From Opeltia flavorubescens (Eukaryota; Ascomycota; Lecanoromycetes; Teloschistales; Teloschistaceae), in assembly GCA_000442125.1 (NCBI GenBank), contig KE546976.1, positions 868,001 to 932,000 of the forward strand: a stretch of 64,000 nucleotides of DNA. The letters run 5' to 3'. The notes under the pieces are model-generated. The model made no database searches and had not been told where the DNA came from. It saw nothing but the letters and a program-made list of their open reading frames with translations. Of the stretch, positions 44,620-56,151 are shown in pieces. Each line of letters opens with the position of its first letter. Position 1 is the stretch's first letter. The translations under genes were made by a program, and so were the position numbers.

Positions 44620-45354
44620 TCAATCCTCGTCGCCCTCGGTCTCCTGTTCCTCATCCTCTTCCACATTGTCCCCCTCATCTGTATCACTCCCTCCAAACCC
44701 ATCATCCTCCTCACTATCGACCCAGAAATCCGGATCGTCAACCTCCTTCTCCGGTCTCTTCGCCGTCGATTCATGCGTCGGCATGACGAACCCGGGTGGG
44801 ATATCCTTCTTGCTGACCTCTACATCCTCCTTCACTCGCCTCTTGTACCCCTCCGGATCCTTCCGCAACATAACCCCGGCATCCACGTTGGCCGGGCTAG
44901 ACGTCTCAGCGTCATCGAGCAGGCTGATGATGCTCAGCAGTACTGATTCGACACGTTGGGCGGGGCTCCAGCGCTCGGCAGCTAACTCTCCGCTCATTTC
45001 ATCGTCGCCTGGGGCGTGCAGGATGGAAATACATAGTTTGCCGTCGGTGTAGATATTGGGATGGTAGAGGGGTCGGGTGAACTGAAACTGGGGCGGGGCG
45101 TAGGGGTAGTTGGTGGGGAATTTCATGGAGGCGAGGAAATAGCCGCCGTAGTAGAGGGAGTCGGGGTTGATGATTATGAGAGCGATCTTCCAGTTGAAGA
45201 TATCTTCTTCTTTGAGCTGCGGGTGAGAATATTAGTCTTTAGATCGCATTGGGGATGGAAGGGGGAGGTGGTGTTGTCGATTACGTACTTCAACGTTAAC
45301 CCATTTCTCTTGCGATAGGGCCTTGAACTCGTTCATCAGGATACGTTCAGCCAT
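44620..45354 (-). CDS. CDC34: ubiquitin-conjugating enzyme Cdc34 (Ubc3)
   Basis: E2 enzyme that works with SCF ligases to extend K48-linked chains and drive the cell cycle. Exons 45354-45289 and 45216-44620 give 220 residues; the 72-nt intron joins WVNVE to LKEEDIFNWK. The catalytic segment is HPNIYTDGKLCISILHAPGD, with the active Cys, followed directly by the acidic loop DDEMSGELAAERWSP that marks Cdc34-type enzymes. After the core comes the long acidic tail (EEDDGFGGSDTDEGDNVEED and beyond) that binds Cdc53. The start MAERILMNEFKALS is the usual one. Its divergent partner, 2.4 kb away, is the UBA-UIM gene. Confidence 0.95.
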
Positions 45355-47783
45355 GGTGCGTGATCGTGAGGATACTTGAGGAGGCAAAGAGAGGTCAGGA
45401 TTCGGAAGCGGGTATAACTATGCTGGATCTGAATATTCGGGTTGTGGAAGGTAAAATTATAGATGTGAAAGCCTCTTCTTGATAATTTGGCTACATTCAA
45501 GCGAGTGTGATGACAAACGGTTGTCGACTATATGTGACAAAACTCCACCTTTGACACTGTCAGCCGGGCATCAGAAAGCGGTATTCGGCGGTACGTGTGA
45601 ATGAAAGAAGTTATACGTCACAGGGTCAGAGGATGGAGTTACCTTTTTAACCGCTCTGTAAGCCCTAAGAGATTCAAGCCACAGCAGTCTAGATTTACCG
45701 AAGGAATGTCGCTCCCTTTAGTCTCCGTTCTATTAATATTGCTCTTATTTTTCCAGCTCCTTATACCAGGAGGAAATTTTCAGCTGGAGAGACCAAAGGT
45801 GTAACGCATTTACACCTTTGAATAATCCAATCATAGGTGCAACGTCAACTACGGTACCATATCCACCTTACTGTTGTAGATCCAGAAGATACAGCATGCA
45901 CGCGCTCCTTCCCACGGCTTCTGCTCATAGATGGAAAGCATGCAGCTTAATCGTAGGTAGACTATTACAGCCATCCACCGGTTTCGATGCAGATACCACG
46001 GCACATGGATAAGTCGCTGCCAGCCCCTGCTTGTAAGGTCTTTATGGGAGTTCCCTTCATCCACTTCCCACAGACTACATGAAAGATCGGTGATAAGATC
46101 CGTCTCCCTGCTTGTGGTCAGTGTAGGTTACATCCATGCCAGACATGCACACTGCCATGCTGCCGTCCGTCCGTTCCGAGATGTTTCTTCGCACTGCAGA
46201 CGAATGTCATCAGATCAAATCAGTAAATAATCAGAAGCCATCCTAGAACCACAGCTCATCAAACTGATCTTCATTGTCATCAATGATGACCGAAAATTTT
46301 ACCTCACTCAGCCAACGTCTCATTTTCTTTCCAAATTTTCGATTTTTCCTTTGACGCGGTAGCCATTCTTCGAACGAGTACTAGTCTAAATCTACATTTG
46401 TGCTACTTTGTTGCTGCTAAGCTGCTTGACTCGTTCAACCTTTTCTAATTGCGACGCCCAGCAGTATTCGGCTAGACACTGGACCCTTCGGGCCACACGC
46501 TGAAAAGGTTCATTATTACGATGGTCGATTGCGCGTTGGCTTAGCTGTTTCAAACCAGGAGCGAATGTACGCATGCTTTTCACGAGGAGATGATGCTGTT
46601 CTTATCGAGGTTCAATTTCACTGTGTATTCTGACCATGTATACACTCTCGGCGAGATATCGAATCAAATGGGTCAGGCTCTATACTCAAACTTGGATTTG
46701 GATACACCGTTAGCAGGCCTATCAACGTCTTTAACGTCTTAAGAGAACAGTCTTTGGTAGCACCTCGCAAGACGCTCCCAAGAACGCTTGAGCGCTCTTT
46801 CATCAAACATAAAGACATTCTTTGGGTTCTGGTGACTGGACGACCTACCATCAGCGCAATAAGCGCTCCGATCATGCCGTTGTACTATCTGGGGAAACAA
46901 AACTGTGTAATAACAATTTGATAAACAGGTCGGTCATGAGGACCTCCACCTTCCCGCAAGACGTGCATGTCCTTGATGACTATACGAACAAACTTCATCT
47001 TGACACGAGAGTCAGTCAATGGTTCTCATCGGCATGGTTTGGAATTGTTCAACACCTACGTCGTGTTGTTGAGACAGCTCGATCATTGCTAACACTAGAT
47101 ACCAGATATTACAGCGTCAGGGCAGGGGACCGCCCATATTCTAGACTCCAATGATGAGGGATGGAATGGGCTCATTTTTCTTAATCTAGGCTTAGGGCAT
47201 GCAGGGAGACATCTCAGTCAGCATCCCAGCACGCTGTGTACTTTTGAGGATGTCCCGTCGTGCCAACGGATCCATTTCTACCGACGGATGATGGCCGAAC
47301 ACTGGGAACCTTGCAAGAACATGCGGACGGTGCAGATCTGGGTCTGAATAGGAGCATTCTCTGCTAATTTACCTCTCACGAGTGACTATCTATGTAGCTT
47401 TGAGTCAGAGTTGCGTGATAAAAGCGTGTACCGCCGATATAACCAAGACATTAGGTTTATTGCAAATTATCTCGACCAAATCTGTACCAAGAGTATGATG
47501 AAAGCTCTGAATATACATAATGGATTGAGAAATGGGGTTGACGGATAGAGGAAATCTTAATTCCACTACGGAAGACTCTAAGACTACAGTGTACATTATT
47601 CCATTATCGATAAAGCTTGTCAAGATCTCTTTCTTGCATTGCGCGTTCGGTCCAACGATGTCATACTATTTTTATTGATGTGCAACTTCATGTCTATGTC
47701 TTAAGGTCTATTATTTCGAATGCCGATCACCAGGACTGCCTACACCCTTTATATGTAGCTTTGTCGAGCCAGGAAGCATCAGA
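45355..47783. other. long divergent intergenic region, CDC34 / UBA-UIM gene
   Basis: This 2.4-kb gap is the largest in the window. It holds no gene I can support. Three overlapping or adjacent + strand frames (46634-46921, 46936-47154, 47099-47347) have protein-like composition but lie in different phases and match nothing I know; see the findings. The rest has no visible repeat, terminal inverted repeat or transposon motif. Confidence 0.4.
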
Positions 47784-50637
47784 ATGGCTCGGATGAGTCC
47801 TTCTAGTGACGCTATCTCCCAAGTTGCGGTGCTCGGTAATTTGTCGAACCATGTTGCCGCTGAATGGCTCAAGGTAACGACCATATGGTCCACAGGACTA
47901 TAACAAAGCTGGAAGTAAAATAGCTATACGACAACGATGTCGAGAAAACTATCAACGCTTACTTCGATGATCCTTTCGCGCTCGACAAAAAGGTGGGTCA
48001 TGATCATCCTTCCTGCCTCTGGCAGCACAATCTCTGATTCATCTTACACAATCAGAAGCAAGAGAGCCAGTGGAATGAAAGCCAGTTCCACACAGATCGA
48101 GGAAACAATATCGGCCAACAGTCTTGTCAGTGCTCTTTTACACATTTGGAACTCCCAGATGCGATTGCATGGCCTTACAACTGCTCCTAGCTTTCACTGT
48201 CCATCACCCCGATAGTTTGAAACCTAATGTATTCGATCACGCTGCTCCCTCCAGGCCACCATCCAGAGTCAGTACACGCAATGGGTTGGGATACGATGAC
48301 AAAACAGGTCAGAATCTTTCTTCCTGCGGAGAATGCTATCTAAGAATGTACTAGGTATTAATCCGCAGTGGACCATGGCACAACAAGAAGAGGCCGACAT
48401 TCAAGGGGCAATCGAAAGATCAAAGAGTGAAACAGGACCGGCACAAGAGAATGGTACCATCCCAGCTGACGGCTTGTATTTTGGTCCTGCCAAAAGCGAG
48501 TATCATGATACAAAGAATTGGATAATGACAACATCAAAGTCTACCGCAAAGGAGATTTTGCTCAATCCAGAGCCAAAAGATCGCAGACGGAAGAGCCAAA
48601 CTCCAGCGTTCCTTCGTCCATCTCCAAGTGGGCATCGACTGCCTGGAATGGTCAAGATATTACACACTATACCTGCAGCACGGGAAGCGCTGTTAAGCCG
48701 AAATAGGGTTTTGAATGAGTACGCCTGTCAGAATGAGTGGTGGGACGGCGTTCCAATTGAGTCTCCAAGAGTGGTTCATAGCGACGGAGACCCATTTGCG
48801 CCAAATTTGGAGGTCATCCATGAATGCCAAAGATTGATGGCGTTTCTGGATGAGACCGAGCGTGCATATGGAAGCAGCGAAGCTCTGTCGGCGTTGCCAG
48901 GTATCCGAGAAGGTCAGGAAGATGCAGTCGTGAAGGGATTCCTAGCATCGTGGAGCCATGCTGTATTTCAGTATGATCAAGCAGCGACACCAGCTACGCT
49001 CTTCCAATCGACCGGTGTGAGAACGTCACCGCAAGGTTCTCGGGATTCCGAAGACATCTTCACTTTGAGTTTTGATATCAATGCTCAGCTTGTCGAGCCT
49101 GGCCAAACACTGTACGATGCGATTGATGCGCTGATGTGGCCAGGCTGGGATGGAAGTGACTCTGACGGCGAAGTCTTCCTCCACAAAGTTGCTGATGTTT
49201 TAATCATCCACGTAGGACGGGCTGATAACACAGTGAAGGGGTTGGATATCAAGATACCCCCCGTGTGGTACGCTGACCGTTATCTTCACTCATCCCAGCC
49301 TCGAATACGGCAGATGCTCGCTGCCAAAGCAGCCCTTCAAAATGAGATAGATGATCTTCATAAGAGGAAGCAGAAGGCGTCAGAATTCAAAAGCTTGGGT
49401 CAACAAGGAAAACCGTTGGACATCAATCGCCTTCTTGGAATCGCGAGACAGCATTTTGAAAAGACTGTCGAATACGGAAACGATGCTAAAGCTGCGCAGT
49501 CTCCCGAGGCTGAGCGAGGACTATCAAATGCAAGGGCATACAGTCAGATTGCTGAAGAGCTCAAGATACTCTCGGAGAGGGTTTCTGATAAACTTCAAGG
49601 TATTGACTTTTCCTCTGTTTAGAAGGCCGAAAAGTAAAGCTGATTGGTGCTTGATAGCGTTCGAAAAGTCAAAGGAGCAAGCCCGAGAAAAGTTACGGGA
49701 AGTATCGAAAGTCTTTACGGAACCATCCGATATTCCGGAAGAAAATCCTCGTGATAAGTACACGCTTCGGGGCGTCTGTGCAGAGCCACATACAGTATAC
49801 GTACAAGAGTGGGCCAAACCAGGAAGTAGTAGCGACTTGCTCGACGTGAGCACAGATGAGTGGAAGTGGTGGAAGCTGAAATACGAAGTCAGCGCTACGC
49901 AACCGATCTCGTGTACTGTGAGTGCCTTCTCGTTATTAGTCAAATCAAATATCCTTGTAATTTTTGAGAGCATGCCGCTAACTCGTCCTGGCGATGAAGA
50001 ATGTTCGCGAGATTGAAGTCCTCCAAGCCGCTCGCCACGAATCACCCAGTGCTCTCCTAGTGTATGCCAACGACCGGGCAATGGCCGTAGATAATCAAGA
50101 GTTGCCCTCACCCTTGAAAGTAAGAAACCCTGCCTGCTGCTACTAATCTTCAATAAATCATGCCCCTTCACAATCACTCAACGTATACTACTAACACCAC
50201 ATCCCTCTTTGCAGTCCTTTGTTGAAGCCGACAATCGAGCCTTCGCCGCCGAACTCGCTTCCTCCACACCTCCACCCTCCAACAACCAAACAAATCCCTT
50301 TCGCTCCCCTACTACGGAAACACGACCACCTGGAAACGAGACTGCTTTCGACCTCCCGCCTTACAACGATCGTAACCGGACGTTTTCCCCTCCACCGAGA
50401 GACAGGACTTATGACGATTATATACCCGCTTCTTTAAGGCCGGATAATCATGATGATGATTATATGAACGTCGATGAGAGCATGGAGATGATGGAGAGGG
50501 AGGGGGCAGAGGGTGTGCTGATGGGGGATGGTGGGAAAGGATATCAGTTGGGGAGTTATGCGCCGGAGATTCGGATGGAGGATGAGGATGAGGATGAGGA
50601 GATGACGGATGGCAGGACAAAGAGGGAAGGTGGATGA
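47784..50637 (+). CDS. UBA-UIM ubiquitin-binding protein related to USP-type deubiquitinases
   Basis: Eight exons (47784-47873, 47924-47992, 48056-48125, 48191-48307, 48355-49599, 49658-49917, 50000-50119, 50215-50637) give 797 residues with frame kept at each join. The N-terminal 45 residues form a UBA-like fold (AAEWLKLYDNDVEKTINAYF). A UIM follows near residue 130 (QEEADIQGAIERSKSE, with the key Ala and Ser). The middle has DGDPFAPNLEVIHECQRLMA, GQTLYDAIDALMWPGW and KIPPVWYADRYLHSSQPRIR, resembling USP25/28-like fungal proteins, then a coiled coil (KAALQNEIDDLHKRKQKASE). I see neither a GxxNxGNTC Cys box nor a His box. It may be a scaffold comparable to yeast Rup1. The C-terminal 140 residues are Pro-rich then very acidic. 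The exon 7 acceptor is the least certain. Confidence 0.75.
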
Positions 50638-51420
50638 GGAAGAATGACGGATAAGTATGAGGGTGGTTTGGATTGTGTTGAGTAATTGGCTTTCTCTCTG
50701 ACTGGCTGGCTGTACTTGTCTGGTATTGGAGGATCTTCGCGCGTGTGATGTGTACAGATCAGCCTCCAATGTTATCAAGGATGGGAGGCAGTGGCAAAAT
50801 CCAATGTACGATATGGTCGTATACCCACTTTGGTCTTGAAATGCATTTGTGGAGCCGAACCATAATCAATAAGGGAGATCGACCTCGCTGGATATCTCTG
50901 CAGCATTTGATCCTTCCTATGATGTTTCATTTGGCACAGGATACAATGGCTGCTTCAATTAAATACCTACTGTAAAGCTTCTCATGTGAATAAGAGACGC
51001 ATTAAGGACGAAAGGCAAATATTCCCTTTCAATTCATCCCGAGCTGGTCTAAGTGCATCGAGAATACTAAAGGTATAATGTGCATATCCATCACGAGATA
51101 ATCCCAGTACTTGATCATTCCCATTCTTGCCGAAAGAACCCTTAAAAACGACATGCCAGAATAAATTGAAGCCACCAGCACCGTACGCTCACAAAAAAGT
51201 AATCAACCGTCCATCATTCCATCCGTTCATCATATGCACGTTGAAAGAATAGAAGGCTCGCCCGAGTCGCCCACGCCGCGTCGAAGCAGACGCTTGGGAT
51301 GTGTGATAAAGAATTTTCTCAAGGAAGAAAAAAGGGTACAGCGAAAAAGCATTCTACTTTTTTCCCTTATTGGTAGGAGTCCGCGTTCCGCAAAGCGGGA
51401 TCTCAAACCAAGAGCAAAGG
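50638..51420. other. convergent intergenic region
   Basis: About 780 bases between the ends of the UBA-UIM gene and CBF1. No frame with protein-like features; presumed 3' untranslated sequence of both. Confidence 0.45.
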
Positions 51421-52466
51421 TCATAAGCCCCCTCCGCCAGAGGCCTCGGACTCAGCGAGACCGTTGGGGACTTTTCCTTCCAAGCCTGCATCGTTGGCTA
51501 TCTTCTTCCACATGGCTGCGTTTCTCGTCGCTTCATCGAGCTGATGCTTTAAGCTGTCGACGCTCGTGGTGAGTTCGTTGACAACGCCTTCCATCAGCAT
51601 CTTGTCCTGGCCGTATTTCGCAATCGCTCTCTCTTCGTTTCCTTTCAGCTGTGCGATATACTCCACTGCCCGCTGTAATATCGAGCCTTTATTCTTTTCG
51701 CAATTCGGGACGATTTTGGCAAGCTCGTTGATGCCTTCGTTGATTGTTTCTCGACGCCGCCGCTCAACTGCTCCATGTCAGTTTCGAGAGATGATTGATG
51801 ATTATTACGATAATAGAGCTTACCTTCTTTGTGGTTATCTCTTCGAACCTTGTGCCATTCATCCGACCCAACCGAAGGTTTAGGGCCTAAACCTCCGCCG
51901 TTCGAGTTTTCTCTCGCCGCCTGAACTTGTGCCGCAGTGTTTCCGGGGAAAGAATGAAGACTGTATGGTGGACCCTGACCGTTGTGTGCATGAGCACTGT
52001 CTCCGCTCATGTCGAAGGACGAATCGAAATGTCGGTCGGCATCGGTGTTGGAATTCGTGCTGGCAAAGGACATATCCGTTGGCTGCGGTATCGTCATCTG
52101 AGGCAAGAGTCCCGCCAAAGCCGCTGCAGCGGTTGAACTTGCATTCGACGTGGGTATTGAATGATTCGAATTATTTGCCGCTTGCAGTTGCTGGGAGAGG
52201 TTGCTGAAGTCATTCGAGTTGGCAGAGCTGTGGAAATTGTCCAAATAACTGTTATTGTCATGGCTTGCACCATTTATACTCGATGTTGAGCCGCGTTTTG
52301 GACCTGCTTGGGGTCCGCCGTTCCCCATTTCTGCCATGTCTCTCTTCCGTTTCTTTGAATTTGAATGGATGTTGTCGAGAGCAGTGTTTATGGCCGCTCC
52401 GTTCTGCTCTTTCAAGGACAAATCCCCATTTCGCTGCTGCTGCGGCGCGTAACTCATCACGCTCAT
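51421..52466 (-). CDS. bHLH transcription factor Cbf1 family (centromere-binding factor 1)
   Basis: Binds the RTCACRTG (CDEI) element; in yeast it controls sulphur amino-acid genes and centromere function. Exons 52466-51824 and 51767-51421 give 329 residues; the 56-nt intron lies inside the basic region, joining RRDNHKE to VERRRRETINEGINELA. The bHLH (about 205-265) has the E-box contacting His, Glu and Arg of HKEVERRRR and continues KNKGSILQRAVEYIAQLKGN. A leucine-zipper-like helix follows (LMEGVVNELTTSVDSLKHQL). The N-terminal half is Asn/Ser-rich and disordered. The start is MSVMSYAPQQQ. Four exact RTCACRTG octamers lie in its upstream region, which suggests self-control. Confidence 0.9.
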
Positions 52467-53000
52467 GGCGGTTTATGAATAAGAGAACAAGGGCGACCAG
52501 CAATCGGCCACCAGGGCTCAAGAAGGATGTGTTTCGTCACCCACTTACGGAGTTGCGAGCAGATGTCCTGGGAGCAGATCTATGTACCTCGGTCAAAGCT
52601 TGAGCTTCTGATCCAAAGGGAGCCGTAGAGTAGTGGAGATGTGCTGCTGGGGCGTAAGAATGTTTATGCCTGAGATTGTAAAATCAAAATGCGTTGTAGT
52701 GCGATGGCAAACAGCAATCAATGGCGTGTAATCACGACAGAGACGAATCAATGTGGATGACAAGGTAGGGGATCGCAAACGGGGGTAGTGTTTGCGGCGT
52801 TCGGGATGATATAGCGTAGAGGTCCCAAAGCGTTCTATTGATCTGAAGAGGTCAGCAGTCGTTCAACACGTGTATAGGATCATGCAAGCACGCGAAGGCA
52901 GATAGCGATTGCAGGCGCGTAGGAAAGAAGGTTCCGGGCGGGCATTGCGTGGTGGATGCGATAGTTTGCGAGATAAGCTTGGTAAGGCTGGTTGAGAATG

Positions 53001-53008
53001 GTCACATG
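53001..53008 (+). promoter_or_regulatory. Cbf1/CDEI-type octamer GTCACATG
   Basis: Exact match to RTCACRTG, 535 bases upstream of the CBF1 ATG. It is one of four in the upstream region of this gene. Binding is inference. Confidence 0.45.
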
Positions 53009-53464
53009 GTGACACGGACGAGTCGAATGTAGCAAGGATAGTTTGACATGAATGCATTGGGCGGTGTTCAGCAGACCTTGGAGATGGTGTGCAGGGGAGG
53101 GATTGACGATTGATAGGGAGAGTATATGTAGCGACTCACCTGATCACGCGCTCGATGGTCGTACACGGTTATGGAGATGTCTCAGAAGGTGGAGGGATAT
53201 AGTAGTGCTGCACATGAACAGAGCGACGGTGTTTCTGAGATGGTCAAGGTCCCTATCCCGGTCACCTCCACGTTGAATGAAGGCTGCATTCAAATTGGGA
53301 CGATATCCAGGTCAGACTATATCAATGAAAGTAGGTCCAGGTTGGCTGCTTCCCTGCTATCGAAACAAATCTTGTCGTATTCCTTGAATGATTAAAAGTA
53401 GTGGGATGCGCTTCATTGACAGCTGATATGCTTCTCTGGGAGTAGTAAGGTTCAAGAGTCGAAG

Positions 53465-53472
53465 GTCACATG
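53465..53472 (+). promoter_or_regulatory. Cbf1/CDEI-type octamer GTCACATG
   Basis: Second exact RTCACRTG match, same sequence and direction as the site at 53001, 999 bases upstream of the CBF1 ATG. Confidence 0.4.
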
Positions 53473-53937
53473 TTGAGTCGGAAAAGGCCGTCTCGCTTGC
53501 CTAGCACCCTGACCGTTCATTGGCTGTCCGGCTGCGGGGTTGGAGAAGAAGGGTGTGCGACAACATTTGAAGTAGAAGAAAGGAAGGAGTCTACCAACCA
53601 TTTACCACTCTCAACAACTTCCCTCATCCTCTTGCTCTCCCACATCCTGTCAACAACAACCTGTGAACCGTGCATCATTAAAAGCTACGGCACTGCAAAG
53701 GTTCCTCCCGGATTTGCACAAGTCAAAGTTACTTCTGCTTGTTGTACCTCGCGGAAAAGGCCATGATGCTGCATGATGGATGATCAAACATTTGATGCAC
53801 ATGGGCTTGCGAAGGCCGAGCTCAACGCAAAGAAACGTCGTGGTCGGTGATATTAATGATATGTTTCTCATATATCGCGGCTGATGACGGAGAACGTCCT
53901 GAGATAATCAATTCAACGATATCAATCAATTAGCGAA

Positions 53938-53945
53938 CATGTGAT
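53938..53945 (-). promoter_or_regulatory. Cbf1/CDEI-type octamer (ATCACATG on minus strand)
   Basis: Exact RTCACRTG match on the minus strand. It is 16 bases from the next octamer in the same direction, giving a close pair about 1.5 kb upstream of CBF1. Confidence 0.4.
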
Positions 53946-53953
53946 CAATGTAT

Positions 53954-53961
53954 CATGTGAC
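53954..53961 (-). promoter_or_regulatory. Cbf1/CDEI-type octamer (GTCACATG on minus strand)
   Basis: Exact RTCACRTG match on the minus strand, paired with the octamer at 53938. Confidence 0.4.
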
Positions 53962-54714
53962 CTTGTGACTGGTATGGGAGCCACGACCTGAGGACTGATC
54001 CAAAGGCTATACAAATGTATTACCGGTAATAGTTTGGATTGGCATTCTGTGTGAAAGGCTTCTATTATTCGCTGTTCATTATTCGATACATTGTATCAGC
54101 AGTCGATTCCAGATTTTCTCCAATCTGGCTAATTTCCTTTTTCCCTTTTCCTCCCCTTTTTATTCTCAAAAGAAACGAGCAAAATCGCCCATATCCATAT
54201 GTTGCAATATTTTTCGCGGACATTTCGATCTAAAGGCTTGAATCTGCGTAAGCGAATCTATTAGGCATCCGACTTAGGGGTATTTCCTGGCTCCTGAAGC
54301 AGTGGCCTGAGCAGTGTGAGAGATGATCTCTCTGGACAAGACTTGGGGATTGAAAGACTAATGAGTAGTGATGGTGAATTTTTTTCTGGGGGTGTCGGCC
54401 TATTGGCTTCCTCGGCCATAGTCACTTATGGGGTAGCCTGCTGTGCGCAATGTGATATGCCAGAACTTTAGGGAGGTGAAATAACACTGGACATTGGTGC
54501 TTCATAATTGTATGATGATCTTGTCATCCACTTCGGGGCAGAATTTGCTTTGAGATGTAAGAGTCTTCCCACATACCGAACTCCATTTCTCTCTCCAATG
54601 CCTTCCCAATACGGCCTGCGTCTCTAAATCATGTATCATAAAGATATCGACAGACATATCTGATCAGTTCCTAGACTTTGAGTACCTTCCAATCAGACCC
54701 TTTATTCTCTTTAT

Positions 54715-55877
54715 TCACCCCTTTTCTACCACATCATGCCCCGTCTCCTCTTTCCTCACCAAATTCGCAACCTCCCACCCCTTTTCCTCCGTATCCACAA
54801 CCTGCACCCCTACCTCACTCCTCCCCATAACTCCTCCGAACACCACTCTTCCCCCACCAACCTTCCCCACCCAGCTACTGCCCGCATACCGAGCCTCTAT
54901 CCCTAACGCATTCACCCCAGACTCCTCCCCACACCGATTCGCAAACACGCATATCCTCACCTCAGGATCACGGATCAGCGGCGCCAGGCGCTCGAACCAG
55001 TATGTCAAAGTGTCCGTGTCGGGTTCCTTAGGGGCTGAGGTCAGGGATGAGGGGGGAAGGTTTGTGAGCCAGGCTGTGGAGAGAACTAGGAGAGTTGAAT
55101 TGTTGGATAGGATGTGCTGCGGGAGGGATACGGGGGAGGAAGGGGTGGAGGGGAGGAAGTGATGGGGGTTTAGGTCCATGCAGATTGCAAATGTCATTTT
55201 TACAGTCGTTGATGCTGGTCTTGTAGGCGATTTATTAGAGACGGCGGTAGCACTGTTGTTATCTGAGGAGGGATTTTCCCGGTACTTCTTCAGTGCCGGT
55301 GAAGTATCTCGAGATTCGACATTAGGGAATTCCACCATATGCGTTGTGAAACCCTCCGGACCTTCCTGCGCCCATATTTCATCCGCGTACCAAAGATTTG
55401 TCTTCCGATAATGCGCCACCGTTTCCCCTTGCGGGTTCACAGTGACGGTCGAATTATACGCTGTAAGTGTGTAGTATTTCTCCCTCTCAGGGCCAAGATT
55501 TATCATGGTCGGTTTCAAGGCGTGCGGGAGAGGAGGGTGAGGAGAGTAAAGTTCGGCGTAGCCAACAGTGACGAGGCATTGCAGGCGGCAGGCGGTGCGG
55601 ATGGCCCAATTTGCGGAGGGGCCGGAGGCGGTGGGTTCGAGGTATGGCGTTATTGATTGGAGAGAGGGATGATTGTAGCCTGATTGATGTGAGGATAAGG
55701 TTCTCGGGGTGCACAAGAAGTGAAGAAGACGAGACCTGTGAATGCAAGTTCGGGGAGGACGAGGAGATCGAGGTCGTGAAGAGACGGAAAGGATGAGGAG
55801 AGGAGGGAATCAGCAAGGGCGATATTCTCCTCTACATGGCCGAGAGTCGGGGAGAATTGGAGGGTTGCAATTCGCAT
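54715..55877 (-). CDS. NTA1: N-terminal asparagine/glutamine amidohydrolase Nta1
   Basis: Nitrilase-superfamily enzyme that deamidates N-terminal Asn and Gln to Asp and Glu, feeding the Arg/N-degron pathway. Exons 55877-55736 and 55679-54715 give 368 residues; the 56-nt intron joins LPELAFTG to YNHPSLQS. The catalytic triad is visible: Glu in VLPELAFTG (about 47), Lys in HYRKTNLWY, and Cys in FAICMDLNP. The start MRIATLQFSPTLGHVEEN is the first beta strand of the fold. An insertion of Ser/Thr/Asn-rich sequence lies between the Lys and Cys motifs. It shares a theme of protein turnover with the UBA-UIM gene and CDC34, but there is no operon-like link. Confidence 0.93.
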
Positions 55878-56151
55878 CGTGTTGGAGTGTTGCACAGATC
55901 GACGCCTCACTTAGCGCTGCATATTAATTGTCCGTCCTAGTTCTTAAAGCTGACGACATGCAATGGTTCTGTCTTTCCTCAGCCCGATAAGAGAGTCTCA
56001 AGTCATGGAAATATCAATAGCAACGCAGAACGCAGTCTTCGTTCATAATACGACTCCATATCCGAGTCCGGTATGATTGTTCCATTTTCCATCCCTTCGA
56101 GATGATTATAGACGCCTCGCTATGCTTCAGTCCAGTATACAAGTACATTGT

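Larger units (their letters stand above)
52467..54714. promoter_or_regulatory. long upstream region of CBF1 with a cluster of Cbf1-type sites
   Basis: These 2.25 kb lie between the CBF1 start and the 3' end of NTA1, both on the minus strand. No gene is supported. Four exact RTCACRTG octamers (53001, 53465, 53938, 53954) plus one bare CACGTG (52867-52872) stand out. Long leaders are common for transcription factor genes in fungi. Confidence 0.55.
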
